Origin: CBDVAK01 sp965371945
GTDB taxonomy: Bacteria > Pseudomonadota > Gammaproteobacteria > Competibacterales > JAHEDQ01
Reading direction: 5' to 3'
Length of the DNA stretch: 14,114 bases
Assembly: GCA_965371945.1 (NCBI GenBank)
Contig: CBDVAK010000062.1
Coordinates: forward strand, 1-14,114
The notes under the pieces are model-generated. The model searched no databases. It saw nothing but the letters and a program-made list of their open reading frames with translations, and had not been told where the DNA came from. How positions within the stretch are numbered: position 1 is the stretch's first letter; each line of letters starts with the position of its first letter. The position numbers and the translations under genes are program-made. Shown here piece after piece: positions 1 through 7,991 of this stretch.

Positions 1-40
1 GCAGATCATTTATTCGATATGTCTCCGCTGGTTGGTGGCA

Positions 41-799
41 TCACTGGCACAACAGCAGCGCCGGGATGCCGGCCACGGAGTCGAGTACCACGTCGGCCAA
101 GGCCTCGAGATCGTCGCGGGAGCTGGTGCCACTGGTAACGCCGACCACCAGACCAGCATCGGCGGCACGTCCCATATGCAGATCCCTGGGGCTGTCGCCG
201 ACGACGGCAACCTGCCGGGGGCACAGGTCGACAGCCGCGCAGAAAGCCAGCACCATGCCGGGATCCGGTTTGACACCGAAACCGCTATCCGCACCGCAGA
301 CAAAACTGATATGCCCCGCCTCGCGGAAACCCGCCAATGCCACCTCGGCACTGTATTCATCGTCCATGGTAGCCACCCCCAATGTCAGCCCGGCTGTACG
401 CAACGATTTCAGCAGCGTGGCCGTCTCCTCCAGCAACCAGACCGGATTGTCCGCCGCGGCACGAAAGAACATCCCGTCCAGCTCATCCATGATTGCGGAA
501 GTCGCATTGACGTTTGCCGATCGTAGCCAAAACTCCAGAATCTCGGTGCTGGTACCGGATGTCAGCAATGAGTCCGGGCACCACCGGCCGGCCGCGAAAT
601 CGTACCCTCCCGCCGCCATCAGATCCTCGACGGTGACCTGGTAACCACTGAGGCCGGCAACCCGATCCGCGACCTGGCAATAAGCGGGATACCAGGTGCG
701 ATCGAAATCGATCAGGGTGCCGTCCTTGTCGAACAGGATGCCGGCAATCCCGGCCTTGCTATTGCCGTGCCGGATCCTGTCGTTCGGCGGAGTGCTCAT
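41..799 (-). CDS. HAD-superfamily phosphatase, phosphoglycolate-phosphatase-like
   Basis: A 252-residue cytoplasmic HAD hydrolase, predicted to remove phosphate from a small metabolite through an aspartyl-phosphate intermediate. All four HAD motifs are visible: motif I FDKDGTLIDFD with nucleophile Asp24 and acid/base Asp26; motif II Thr144 in VATMDD; motif III Lys177 in GVKPDPGM; motif IV VVGDSPRD with Asp202 and Asp206 for Mg2+. The stretch between motifs I and II (about 30-140) fits the helical C1 cap of the Gph/PGPase branch. The ATG at 799 is chosen because the reading frame upstream of it runs inside the HD gene and shows no HAD character, and because it overlaps that gene's stop as ATGA, so translation is probably coupled. 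The ribosome site is weak, as expected for coupling. Family membership is clear; the substrate is not. Phosphoglycolate is only one option, and sugar or nucleoside phosphates are equally possible. Confidence 0.88.
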   Translation of the reverse strand: MSTPPNDRIRHGNSKAGIAGILFDKDGTLIDFDRTWYPAYCQVADRVAGLSGYQVTVEDLMAAGGYDFAAGRWCPDSLLTSGTSTEILEFWLRSANVNATSAIMDELDGMFFRAAADNPVWLLEETATLLKSLRTAGLTLGVATMDDEYSAEVALAGFREAGHISFVCGADSGFGVKPDPGMVLAFCAAVDLCPRQVAVVGDSPRDLHMGRAADAGLVVGVTSGTSSRDDLEALADVVLDSVAGIPALLLCQ

Positions 800-1683
800 C
801 CGACTTCGGACAGGGCGTCTCCGCCCGCACCTCCCTGACCCCGGGCTGGCCCGAATTGCCATTGCGCATGTTCCACCGCAAATACGTTGGCGTGCAGACC
901 GGCAATCCATTGCTTGCCCTCCTGGGTCAGTTCCAGATACCCCAGAGCATCACCAATGTAGGGGCGCACCTTGCGCCAGTAAAAGTGCGGGTAAGCCTCG
1001 GCCAGATCGGCGGCGCTGGTGTAGCCCAAGCTTTCCGCCACCCCGGTCTCGACGAATTCATGGTACAGCGCTGTAACTTTCTGCGGATAGTTGGGGTCGG
1101 CCAGTTGTCCAATCAAGTCGGCGGCGCGCACCAGTGCCGCCTCGCTGCTGGTATCCTGGTGATCCCCAGACTCGGGTACCGGGAACCGGGTCAACTCCAA
1201 AGACTGGCACACACGTTGTTCATCAATAAACGGCACCGGTCCAAAGCGCTCGCGCACAAATATCTTGCCTCGATCCACATGGTAAGGTGTCAGGAAAGCA
1301 TCCGATGCGCCGCGCGGTGCGGTAACACGATTGCCGTCGTCGTCGATCACAAAGCTGTCGCGGTCGTCGCCATAGCACACACCGCGAACATAGCCAATAT
1401 CATGACAGAGCAACGCCGTGGTGTAGTGCATCCAATCATCGGGAGCCAGACGCATGCGGATGAACCGACCACGGAAGATAGCCTGCCCAACCAGCGTCAC
1501 CATGATCGTATGTCTGACATCATGATAGAGCGCATCACTGTTGGCGATCTGTTCGACAGTAAAGCGCGCTCCAACATTGAGCTTGGTGGGATAGGTGGGC
1601 TCTTCGGGACCGAACAGCCGCAGATAGTAGCGCTCCAGGTAGTCTCCCAGTGCATCAGCCAGTATCGACGTCGGATTGAGCAC
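796..1683 (-). CDS. HD-domain metal-dependent phosphohydrolase
   Basis: A 295-residue cytoplasmic protein with an HD-type metal phosphohydrolase core. The metal-ligand pattern is visible in order: His54 in LYHDVRHT, the His94-Asp95 doublet in LLCHDIGY, and Asp189 in RAADLIGQLAD, with the usual helical spacing. HD enzymes hydrolyse phosphate esters or nucleotides, including cyclic dinucleotides, but nothing here fixes the substrate: there is no GYP motif, no sensor domain and no transmembrane segment. The C-terminal third (HFYWRKVRPYIGDAL and onward) is helical and not assigned. The start is taken as GTG 1683 because a strong AAGGAG lies 7 bases upstream; a TTG at 1719 would add 12 residues but has no ribosome site. 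It is the first gene of a two-gene unit with the HAD phosphatase, overlapping it by 4 bases, which suggests that the two phosphohydrolases act in one pathway (inference). Confidence 0.85.
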   Translation of the reverse strand: MLNPTSILADALGDYLERYYLRLFGPEEPTYPTKLNVGARFTVEQIANSDALYHDVRHTIMVTLVGQAIFRGRFIRMRLAPDDWMHYTTALLCHDIGYVRGVCYGDDRDSFVIDDDGNRVTAPRGASDAFLTPYHVDRGKIFVRERFGPVPFIDEQRVCQSLELTRFPVPESGDHQDTSSEAALVRAADLIGQLADPNYPQKVTALYHEFVETGVAESLGYTSAADLAEAYPHFYWRKVRPYIGDALGYLELTQEGKQWIAGLHANVFAVEHAQWQFGPARGQGGAGGDALSEVG

Positions 1684-1690
1684 CGCGAAT

Positions 1691-1696
1691 CTCCTT
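1691..1696 (-). promoter_or_regulatory. Ribosome binding site deciding the GTG start of the HD gene
   Basis: AAGGAG on the minus strand, 7 bases before GTG 1683. This near-perfect Shine-Dalgarno is the reason for choosing GTG over the upstream TTG codons at 1719 and 1713. Confidence 0.75.
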
Positions 1697-1994
1697 GCCA
1701 CCGAATGGGTCAATATCAACCCGATGGTATCAGCAATTGCCGTTCGCGCGACACGCGTGCACGAGGCTGGAATCAGCCGCGCATCCGCTCCCCCCGTGGA
1801 TCGAACAAGAGTGCCCGAACCCGTTCAGCGGCATGCGCCTCGCCCCTGCCGCTAACGCACCACCTGTACCCAGGGCACGGCAGCAAGAGCATGGCAGTGC
1901 TGTGTGAGGGCTGTCGCAACGCCGAAGGCAGGCGAAAAAAAACAAGCACGCTGGCAACTTTGTTGACAGAACGCGCTTTGGCTACGATGAAAAC

Positions 1995-1999
1995 AGGAG
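1995..1999 (+). promoter_or_regulatory. Ribosome binding site of the universal stress protein gene
   Basis: AGGAG, 6 bases before ATG 2006. It supports this start. Confidence 0.75.
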
Positions 2000-2005
2000 T
2001 GCCAT

Positions 2006-2455
2006 ATGCAAGCCGTGAATTTTTGCCACAACGTCCTGCTCAGTGTGGATCTCAACGATGAGGCCAGTTGGCAGACCGCACTGCCGGTGGCGACGCAAAT
2101 TGCCGACAGCTGCTCGGCGCGGTTGACCCTGATCACCGTGATTCCCGGGTTCAATGCCAATGTCGCGCAGTTCTTTCCCGAGGATCACGAACAGCGTATG
2201 CGTGACAAGGCAACTCATGAACTGCAACAGCTTGTCAGCCGTCAACTGCCCGCTGGCCGCGAGGTCGTGCAGATCGTCACCCAAGGGACGATCTACCATG
2301 AAATCATATCGACCGCCGAAACCATCGGTGTGGACCTCATCGTGATGGCCTCACATCGCCCAGGTTTGAAGGACTACCTGATCGGTCCCAACGCCGCCCG
2401 TGTGGTTCGCCACTTTCCAGGCTCGGTGTTGATCGTCCGCAACCCATCCGGGTGA
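2006..2455 (+). CDS. Universal stress protein, UspA family
   Basis: A single-domain cytoplasmic Usp of 149 residues, the usual length. The N-terminal beta strand NVLLSVDLND carries the conserved Asp15 of the nucleotide-binding fold. The C-terminal part reads LIVMASHRPGLKDYLIGPNAARVVRHFPGSVLIVR (in two pieces: residues 111-126 and 127-145), matching the Usp ATP-loop layout of Gly, a small-residue turn, nine residues, then Gly-Ser and the last strand. The GPNA variant in place of the commoner G-S-x-A is typical of a proteobacterial subgroup, often found near TRAP transporters. Members bind ATP or signal stress; the exact role is not known. ATG 2006 has a clear AGGAG. The gene stands alone: the next gene on its strand begins 317 bases later. 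A TRAP binding protein also lies in the window but is 11 kb away. Confidence 0.93.
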   Translation: MQAVNFCHNVLLSVDLNDEASWQTALPVATQIADSCSARLTLITVIPGFNANVAQFFPEDHEQRMRDKATHELQQLVSRQLPAGREVVQIVTQGTIYHEIISTAETIGVDLIVMASHRPGLKDYLIGPNAARVVRHFPGSVLIVRNPSG

Positions 2456-2772
2456 TCCCGGTTGTCCACACAATCTGTGGATAAAGCTGTGGAGAAGCCG
2501 CGATAACACCCTGCTATCTGGCTCTGCGTCTGGATTTCTGTCACATTGATGCAAATTTGGTCAGTCTGCCCCATCTTCTCGTTATCAATGACTTAACGAA
2601 GTTTCCTCGACAAGTGTCCTGTCAAAGTTCCCAACTGTGGCTGGTTGAAAAGAATTTTGCGACCAGTGTGAATAAACCTTGGGCAGCAGATGCCTGACCG
2701 GAGCGGCAACAGGCTACAATCCGATCCGTGCGCAAGCTGGCTGCAACCCCGATCCCGGACTGGAAATGAGCG
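2456..2772. other. Intergenic region with DnaA-box cluster, no gene seen
   Basis: A 317-base gap between usp and the methyltransferase gene. Its first 40 bases hold three DnaA-box-like motifs (listed separately). The remainder, about 2500-2690, is visibly richer in A and T than the flanking genes. I see no start codon with ribosome site and no convincing promoter: TTGAAA at 2645-2650 is a possible -35, but the only -10 at normal spacing, GTGAAT at 2668-2673, is poor. Confidence 0.6.
2462..2496. promoter_or_regulatory. Cluster of three DnaA-box-like 9-mers
   Basis: Seen directly: TTGTCCACA at 2462-2470 (plus; one mismatch to the consensus TTATCCACA), TGTGGATAA at 2476-2484 (exact consensus on the minus strand), and TGTGGAGAA at 2488-2496 (minus; one mismatch). 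The first two face each other and form an 8-of-9 inverted repeat with a 5-base loop; the second and third are direct repeats spaced 12 bases. Such a dense set, 7 bases after the usp stop, fits a DnaA-binding site. No dnaA, dnaN, rnpA or mnmG is nearby, so a chromosomal origin is not supported. Confidence 0.5.
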
Positions 2773-3483
2773 ATGTCAGTGACACAAGGCGAACCACGAG
2801 CGGTCGAAACCCCCGCCCCCTGCGCGGTGTGCGGAAACCGGCATTTCATCGCCGGACCCAATGGCCGCAGCAGCGAGCGGGGATTGCCACCACGCTGTAG
2901 TCGTTGCGGTTCTCTGGAGCGACACCGGCGCCTGAGAGCGCTCTACGCCGAAATACCGGCCAGCTGGCTGGCCAGCGCCTCAACCTTGCAACTGAGTCCG
3001 GATATCGGCGTGGATCCCGCCTGGTTTCACAGTTGGGAGGTATCCGAGTACAGCGGTGAAAACTCGCTCGATCTGCATGCCATCGACCGTGCCGACAACA
3101 GCTACGACTTGCTGATCTGCAATCACGTGCTGGAGCACCTGGCCGACGATCGCCAGGGATACCGCGAACTGTTGCGGGTCGTGGCGGACAGCGGCCTGCT
3201 GCAGATTACCGTGCCATCCCCCTACCTTCGCGCCACAACCCGCGACTGGGGCTATCCCCGCCCCGAGTCCCATGGACACTACCGGGGTTACGGCCGCGAC
3301 ATTGTGCAACTGTTTCTGGACGCGGTACCCCAGGCCGCCGTGCTGGAGATCGAGGTGCACGACCCGGTCACCGCGGAAGGCGACTACATCTATCTGTGTT
3401 CGCGAAACCGCGGCCTGCTGAAACGTCTGGCCGATTGCCGCTTCCATTCGCAGCTTTACGACCCGGCCGCGCTGCGCAGCTGA
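2773..3483 (+). CDS. Zinc-ribbon SAM-dependent methyltransferase (class I, Methyltransf_11-like)
   Basis: A 236-residue cytoplasmic protein. The N-terminus has a four-cysteine zinc ribbon: Cys17-x2-Cys20 and Cys42-x2-Cys45, the latter followed by the basic GSLERHRRLR. The C-terminal part shows the late motifs of a class I methyltransferase: SYDLLICNHVLEHL (110-123), the helix RELLRVVADSG and the strand LLQITVPSP, then HGHYRGYGRDI (168-177), resembling the H-x-R-x-Y-G segment of this subfamily. The usual glycine-rich SAM motif I is absent; the equivalent place reads TLQLSPDIGVDPAWF (71-85), where relatives carry an APE-like sequence. Binding of SAM is therefore inferred. ATG 2773 is used; its ribosome site is weak. 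The substrate is unknown. Some relatives sit in polysaccharide gene clusters, but here the gene is alone and converges on glgX with an 18-base gap. Confidence 0.75.
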   Translation: MSVTQGEPRAVETPAPCAVCGNRHFIAGPNGRSSERGLPPRCSRCGSLERHRRLRALYAEIPASWLASASTLQLSPDIGVDPAWFHSWEVSEYSGENSLDLHAIDRADNSYDLLICNHVLEHLADDRQGYRELLRVVADSGLLQITVPSPYLRATTRDWGYPRPESHGHYRGYGRDIVQLFLDAVPQAAVLEIEVHDPVTAEGDYIYLCSRNRGLLKRLADCRFHSQLYDPAALRS

Positions 3484-3501
3484 GCCGTTGGCCCGTACCT
3501 G

Positions 3502-5625
3502 TCAGCAAAGACTCAATACCATCAATGAACGCTCCTGCACACGCACGCTCCAGCGTGGCTGAAGCGGGTCCTCGGTGGGCCCGACAACGCCCGTCGCAGT
3601 GTCCATTTCCAGCCGCCATCCGAGGCAGGCCTGTACCTGTGGCAACTGGAAACGGACCGGGAGCAGATCCGAGTTGAGAATGATCAGCAGGGTATCGTCG
3701 AGTTCGGGTTCGCCGTCGACACCAGGGTAGCGCCCTGCATCACCCGTCAGCAGCATGCCCAGACAGCGACCATCGGGTGTGTTCCAGCAATGGTCCGGCA
3801 TCACCTCCCCGCTGGGTGCAACCCATTCGATATCGCTGAGAGCGGTCATTTCGGAGTGAGCCAGGCCGTGCAGATAGCGGGGTCTGCGCAATACCGGATG
3901 GCGTTGTCGAAATGCCACCAGCCTGCGTACGAACGTCAGCAATCCGGGGTCTTCGCCCTGCGCGGGCCATCGCAGCCAGCTTACCTCGTTGTCCTGACAG
4001 TAGGCATTGTTGTTGCCGGCCTGGCTGCGTCCCAGTTCATCACCATGGAGCAACATGGGAGTACCTTGAGCCAACAGCAAGGTTGCCAGCAGATTGCGCT
4101 GCTGGCGTGCCCGCACGGCTTTGATCGCCGGATCGCTGCTGGCACCCTCGACACCATGATTGTCACTGAAATTGGCGACGTGGCCGTCACGATTCTGCTC
4201 GCCGTTGGCCTCGTTGTGACGCTCGCGATAGCTGACCAGATCGGCCAGGGTAAAGCCGTCATGGCTGGTCACCAGATTGACGCTCGACCATGGGCGTCGG
4301 CCGCTATGTTCGAACAAATCACCCGAGCCGTGCAGGCGTCTGGCCAGCTCGGGCAGCATCCCGGGGTCACCATGCCAGAAGCGTCGCACACTGTCGCGAA
4401 AACGATCGTTCCACTCTGACCAGCCTGGTGGAAAACCCCCCAGACGATAGCCACCGGGACCCACGTCCCAAGGCTCGGCGATCAATTTGACCCGCGACAG
4501 CACCGGATCCTGCCCGATTGCATCGAAAAAACCGGAACGGGTGTCGAACTCCCCCGCCTCCCGACCCAGGGTCACTCCCAGATCGAACCGAAAGCCGTCG
4601 ACACCCATCTCCGTCACCCAGTAGCGCAAGCTGTCCATCACCATTTGCAGGACCCTGGGATGAGTCAGGTCCAGACAGTTGCCGCACCCGGTATCGTTGA
4701 CGTAGTAACGGGGTTCTGCCGCCTGCAGGCGGTAATACGAAGCGTTGTCAATGCCTCGAAAAGAAAGTGTCGGACCCAGCTGCCCGGCTTCCGCGGTGTG
4801 GTTGTAGACGACATCCAGCAGCACCTCTATTCCCGCTTCGTGGAGAGCCGTGACCATCGCTCTGAACCCAGCCAGACCCTCGTCACCAAGGTAACGTGAC
4901 TCGGGAGCAAAATAACCCAGTGGGCTGTAACCCCAGTAGTTACGCAGACCCTGATCGACCAGGAACCGGTCATCCAGATATGACTGCACCGGCATCAACT
5001 CCACCGCCGTGATGCCCAGGGCACGCAGATACGCGACCACCTGCGGCGCCACCATACCTGCGAACCGGCCACGTTGCGCGGGGCTCAGAGCGGGGTGAAG
5101 GATGGTAAAGCCACGTACGTGTGTTTCGTAGATGACCGTGTCCTGCCACCTGGTCTGCGGCCGGTGGTCCTCGCGCCACTGCGTGGCGGGATCGACCACC
5201 ACACAGCGGGGCATCCAGGGCGCACTGTCACGGGTATCGAAAGACAAGTCCTCGTCAATGTCCCCGCACTGGTAACCGTAGAGCGAGTCATGCCAGCGCA
5301 GAGCGCCGGTCCACAGACGTGCATAGGGATCGAGCAGCAGCTTGTTGGGGTTGAAACGATGCCCCTGCAGCGGTTCGTAGGGGCCATGGACCCGGTAGCC
5401 GTACCGGGTTCCTGGCCCGTGCCCGGGCAGATAACCGTGCCACACCTCGTCGGTGTATTCGGGCAGCATCAATCTGACGCTTTCGTGGTCCCCGGTGCTG
5501 TCGAACAAACACAGCTCGACTTTTTCCGCGTGTGCCGAAAACAACGCGAAATTGATCCCCCGGCCGTCCCAGGTGGCCCCCAGCGGCCACGGCAGGCCAG
5601 GTAACAGACGGCTGCTGGATTTCAA
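3502..5625 (-). CDS. glgX: Glycogen debranching enzyme GlgX (isoamylase type)
   Basis: A GH13 enzyme of 707 residues that cleaves alpha-1,6 branches of phosphorylase-trimmed glycogen in the cytoplasm. An N-terminal CBM48/isoamylase N domain is seen in PLGATWDGRGINFALFSAHA (14-33). The catalytic (beta/alpha)8 barrel has all four GH13 regions: I DVVYNH (271-276), II GFRFD with nucleophile Asp348, III AEPWD with acid/base Glu384, and IV TSHD with His455-Asp456. NYWGYSPLGYFAPE (229-242) is typical of GlgX. The length is slightly over the E. coli enzyme. No ATG or GTG exists near the N-terminus; TTG 5625 is the best start, 8 bases after CAGG and 4 bases beyond the glgB stop. glgX is therefore second in a glgB-glgX unit and probably coupled to glgB. 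The alternatives TreX and isoamylase fit less well because of the context. Confidence 0.95.
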   Translation of the reverse strand: MKSSSRLLPGLPWPLGATWDGRGINFALFSAHAEKVELCLFDSTGDHESVRLMLPEYTDEVWHGYLPGHGPGTRYGYRVHGPYEPLQGHRFNPNKLLLDPYARLWTGALRWHDSLYGYQCGDIDEDLSFDTRDSAPWMPRCVVVDPATQWREDHRPQTRWQDTVIYETHVRGFTILHPALSPAQRGRFAGMVAPQVVAYLRALGITAVELMPVQSYLDDRFLVDQGLRNYWGYSPLGYFAPESRYLGDEGLAGFRAMVTALHEAGIEVLLDVVYNHTAEAGQLGPTLSFRGIDNASYYRLQAAEPRYYVNDTGCGNCLDLTHPRVLQMVMDSLRYWVTEMGVDGFRFDLGVTLGREAGEFDTRSGFFDAIGQDPVLSRVKLIAEPWDVGPGGYRLGGFPPGWSEWNDRFRDSVRRFWHGDPGMLPELARRLHGSGDLFEHSGRRPWSSVNLVTSHDGFTLADLVSYRERHNEANGEQNRDGHVANFSDNHGVEGASSDPAIKAVRARQQRNLLATLLLAQGTPMLLHGDELGRSQAGNNNAYCQDNEVSWLRWPAQGEDPGLLTFVRRLVAFRQRHPVLRRPRYLHGLAHSEMTALSDIEWVAPSGEVMPDHCWNTPDGRCLGMLLTGDAGRYPGVDGEPELDDTLLIILNSDLLPVRFQLPQVQACLGWRLEMDTATGVVGPTEDPLQPRWSVRVQERSLMVLSLC

Positions 5626-5629
5626 CGGG

Positions 5630-7861
5630 TCAACCTGCCGCGTGTTCGAATATCAGTGTCGCCAGTGGCGGTAGCGTCATGCGCAGCGAAAACGGATGTG
5701 TCTGCCACGGCTGAGAATCGGCCGCGATTCCGCCCTGGTTGCCAACATTGCTGCCGCCATAGATCGCCGCATCGGTGTTCAGTCGCTCGCGGTAGTATCC
5801 GCCATGAGGAACACCGACGCGGTGGCGTTCATGCACCACCGGAGTCAAATTGCACACCACCAGCACGGTCGCCGTGCCATCGCCACCATGGCGCAACCAG
5901 GCCAGCGTCGAGTGCTCGGAGTCGCTGGCCTCAACCCAGGAAAAGCCCTCCGGCTTACAGTCGAGTCGGTGCAGGGCTGGCAATTCACGGTAGAGGTGGT
6001 TGAGATCGCGCACCAGCTTCTGGACCCCTTGGTGCCAATCTATATCGAGCAGTTCCCAGTCGAGCTGACGATCGTGGTTCCATTCCCGTGACTGCGCAAA
6101 CTCGCCACCCATAAACAACAGTTTCTTGCCCGGATGAGCCCACATGAAACCATAGTAGGCCCGCAGGTTGGCGAATTGCTGCCAGCTGTCGCCCGGCATG
6201 CGCGCCAGCAGCGAACCCTTGCCGTGCACCACCTCGTCATGGCTGAGCGGCAGCACGAAATTTTCGCTGAAGGCATACAGCAACCCGAAGGTCAGGTCGT
6301 TGTGGTGGTAGCGGCGGTGTATGGGATCGCGCGAGAAATAGCTGAGTGTGTCGTTCATCCAGCCCATATTCCATTTGAAACCGAATCCCAACCCGCCCAG
6401 CCAGGTCGGTCGTGACACCCCGGACCAGGCGGTGGACTCCTCGGCTATGGTGACAATACCGGGGTGCAGCTCGTAGGCGAGTTCGTTGACGCGGCGCAGG
6501 AAAGCCACAGCTTCCAGATTCTCGCGGCCCCCGAAGCGGTTTGGCAGCCATTGTCCCTCCTCACGGCTGTAGTCGAGATAGAGCATCGAGGCCACCGCAT
6601 CGACCCTCAGCCCATCCACGTGGAAACGCTCCAACCAAAACAATGCATTGCTGATCAGAAAGTTGGCGACCTCGGTTCGACCATAGTTGTAGATCAGGGT
6701 GTTCCAGTCCTGATGAAATCCCTTGCGGGGATCTTCATGTTCGAACAGACAACTACCATCAAAACGACCCAGTCCGTGGGCGTCGGTGGGGAAATGCCCA
6801 GGCACCCAGTCGATCAGCAGACCCAGACCCTCCGCATGGCATCGGTCCACGAACCAGGCGAAGTCGACCGGGCTGCCGAAGCGGCTGGTCGGCGCGAACA
6901 GGCCGATGGGCTGATAACCCCAGGAACCATCGAAGGGATACTCGCTGACCGGCATCAGCTGCAGGTGTGTGAATCCCATGTCGCGTACATAGGGCAGCAG
7001 TTGATCGGCCATCTCACGGTAGCTCAGGTAGCGATTCCCATCGCTCTCGACGCGGCGCCAGGAGCCCAGATGCACTTCGTAGATCGATATGGGCGCCGTG
7101 ACATCATTGCAGTGCTGGCGTCGTTCCATCCACCCTTCATCCTGCCACTGGCCGGGTTGGTCATCGACGATCAACGAGGCGGTGCGCGGGGGCTGTTCCA
7201 TGGCCTGACCATAGGGGTCCGCCTTGAGCGGCAGAAGACGGCCATCAGCAGCCCGCAGCTCGTATTTGTACGCCATGCCGACCACCACCCCGGGCACGAA
7301 CAGTTCCCAAACCCCGACCCCGGGATGGTTGCGCATCACATGCCATCGCCCGTCCCAGTGGTTGAAGTCCCCGACCACCGACACCCGCATTGCCGATGGC
7401 GCCCACACCGCGAAGCGAACACCGGACACGCTGTCCAGCAGGCAGGGGTGAGCCCCCAGTTGCTCGTAGGCCCGCAGATGACTGCCCTCACCGAGCAGGT
7501 ACAGATCGGTTGCCCCCAGCGAGGACGGAAAGCGGTAGGGATCCTCCATTTCACGGACGCCCGAGGCATCGGTGAGCTGCAAGCGGTAACGAAATGGTTG
7601 TCGCTGGTCCGGGATTCGTGCCGAGAACAATCCGTCGCTGTGGCGGCGATCCAGTTGCACCACCAGCTCACCGCTACCGGCGTCGATGACGGATACCTGG
7701 TCGGCACCCGGCAGCCAGGCGCGTACCACGACACCGTGACCGGGTCCGACCGGGTGCATACCGAGCACGGAAAAAACATCACCATGGGTGCCGGCTACCA
7801 GGGATTCCACCACATCCTGCCCGAGTTCGTCCCGGGGTGGGCGAGTTTTGCTGGACTGCAC
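5630..7861 (-). CDS. glgB: 1,4-alpha-glucan branching enzyme GlgB
   Basis: This enzyme moves alpha-1,4 oligoglucan ends to make alpha-1,6 branches in glycogen. With GTG 7861 it is 743 residues, close to the usual 730. Domains: an N1 domain with GDVFSVLGMHP (about 27-37); CBM48 at about 147-171 (GVRFAVWAPSA, VGDFNHWDGR); the GH13 barrel with region I DWVPGHFP (351-358), region II GLRVDAV with nucleophile Asp421, region III IAEEST with the Glu474-Glu475 pair, and region IV LSHDEVVHGK with His541-Asp542; then the C-terminal beta domain ending in LATLIFEHAAG. GTG 7861 is preferred because AGGGGAG stands 7 bases upstream; GTG 7960 would add 33 residues unlike other GlgB N-termini and reach towards the pgm leader. 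It is first in the glgB-glgX unit and divergent from pgm. Confidence 0.95.
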   Translation of the reverse strand: MQSSKTRPPRDELGQDVVESLVAGTHGDVFSVLGMHPVGPGHGVVVRAWLPGADQVSVIDAGSGELVVQLDRRHSDGLFSARIPDQRQPFRYRLQLTDASGVREMEDPYRFPSSLGATDLYLLGEGSHLRAYEQLGAHPCLLDSVSGVRFAVWAPSAMRVSVVGDFNHWDGRWHVMRNHPGVGVWELFVPGVVVGMAYKYELRAADGRLLPLKADPYGQAMEQPPRTASLIVDDQPGQWQDEGWMERRQHCNDVTAPISIYEVHLGSWRRVESDGNRYLSYREMADQLLPYVRDMGFTHLQLMPVSEYPFDGSWGYQPIGLFAPTSRFGSPVDFAWFVDRCHAEGLGLLIDWVPGHFPTDAHGLGRFDGSCLFEHEDPRKGFHQDWNTLIYNYGRTEVANFLISNALFWLERFHVDGLRVDAVASMLYLDYSREEGQWLPNRFGGRENLEAVAFLRRVNELAYELHPGIVTIAEESTAWSGVSRPTWLGGLGFGFKWNMGWMNDTLSYFSRDPIHRRYHHNDLTFGLLYAFSENFVLPLSHDEVVHGKGSLLARMPGDSWQQFANLRAYYGFMWAHPGKKLLFMGGEFAQSREWNHDRQLDWELLDIDWHQGVQKLVRDLNHLYRELPALHRLDCKPEGFSWVEASDSEHSTLAWLRHGGDGTATVLVVCNLTPVVHERHRVGVPHGGYYRERLNTDAAIYGGSNVGNQGGIAADSQPWQTHPFSLRMTLPPLATLIFEHAAG

Positions 7862-7991
7862 GCGGGGGCTCCCCTGGCGAAAAACGTAGTAACGATGCAA
7901 TTTATCCCGATGCGGTTGGAAACACCATGGACCAGAGCCGATGTCATACAATCCCGGCACCTGTTCAGATCGACCCTATACTGGAGTACCA
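7862..7991. promoter_or_regulatory. Shared divergent control region of glgB and pgm
   Basis: The 130 bases between the start of glgB (minus) and pgm (plus) must carry promoters for both. On the plus strand TACAAT at 7947-7952 matches the -10 consensus in 5 of 6 bases and would give a leader of about 33 bases for pgm, but no good -35 lies 16-18 bases upstream. TATACT at 7977-7982 is also -10-like, yet too close to the pgm ribosome site. I see no clear operator. Confidence 0.35.
7869..7875 (-). promoter_or_regulatory. Ribosome binding site deciding the GlgB start
   Basis: AGGGGAG on the minus strand, 7 bases before GTG 7861. It is the main argument for the shorter GlgB rather than the GTG at 7960. 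Confidence 0.6.

Larger units (their letters stand above)
1684..2005. other. Divergent intergenic region, no gene seen
   Basis: A 322-base gap between the starts of the HD gene (minus) and the usp gene (plus). It must hold the control regions for both. Short frames here have atypical cysteine- and arginine-rich products and no ribosome sites, so I call none. It includes an A8 run (about 1935-1942) and a perfect TTGACA at 1963-1968, but no good -10 box follows at normal spacing. No strong hairpin or repeat was found. Confidence 0.6.

Noticed and set aside
1..9. Start of a further minus-strand gene at ATG 9
   Set aside because: Only three codons remain in the window and GGAG lies too far upstream for a clear ribosome site; not enough to call a gene.
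1695..1957. Small open frames on both strands in the gap before usp
   Set aside because: No ribosome sites, and compositions (Cys/Arg- or Pro-rich) unlike the neighbouring genes; no recognisable domain.
1963..1991. Perfect TTGACA as the -35 of a usp promoter
   Set aside because: At 16-18 bases downstream only poor -10 matches exist, and transcription would begin within the usp ribosome site.
2456..2772. Chromosomal replication origin
   Set aside because: Only three DnaA boxes in one short cluster, few GATC sites, and no dnaA, dnaN, parAB, mnmG or rnpA neighbours.
2773..3483. Methyltransferase gene as a decayed pseudogene because motif I is missing
   Set aside because: The frame is intact, the zinc ribbon and later motifs are well preserved, and the subfamily is known to have an altered motif I.
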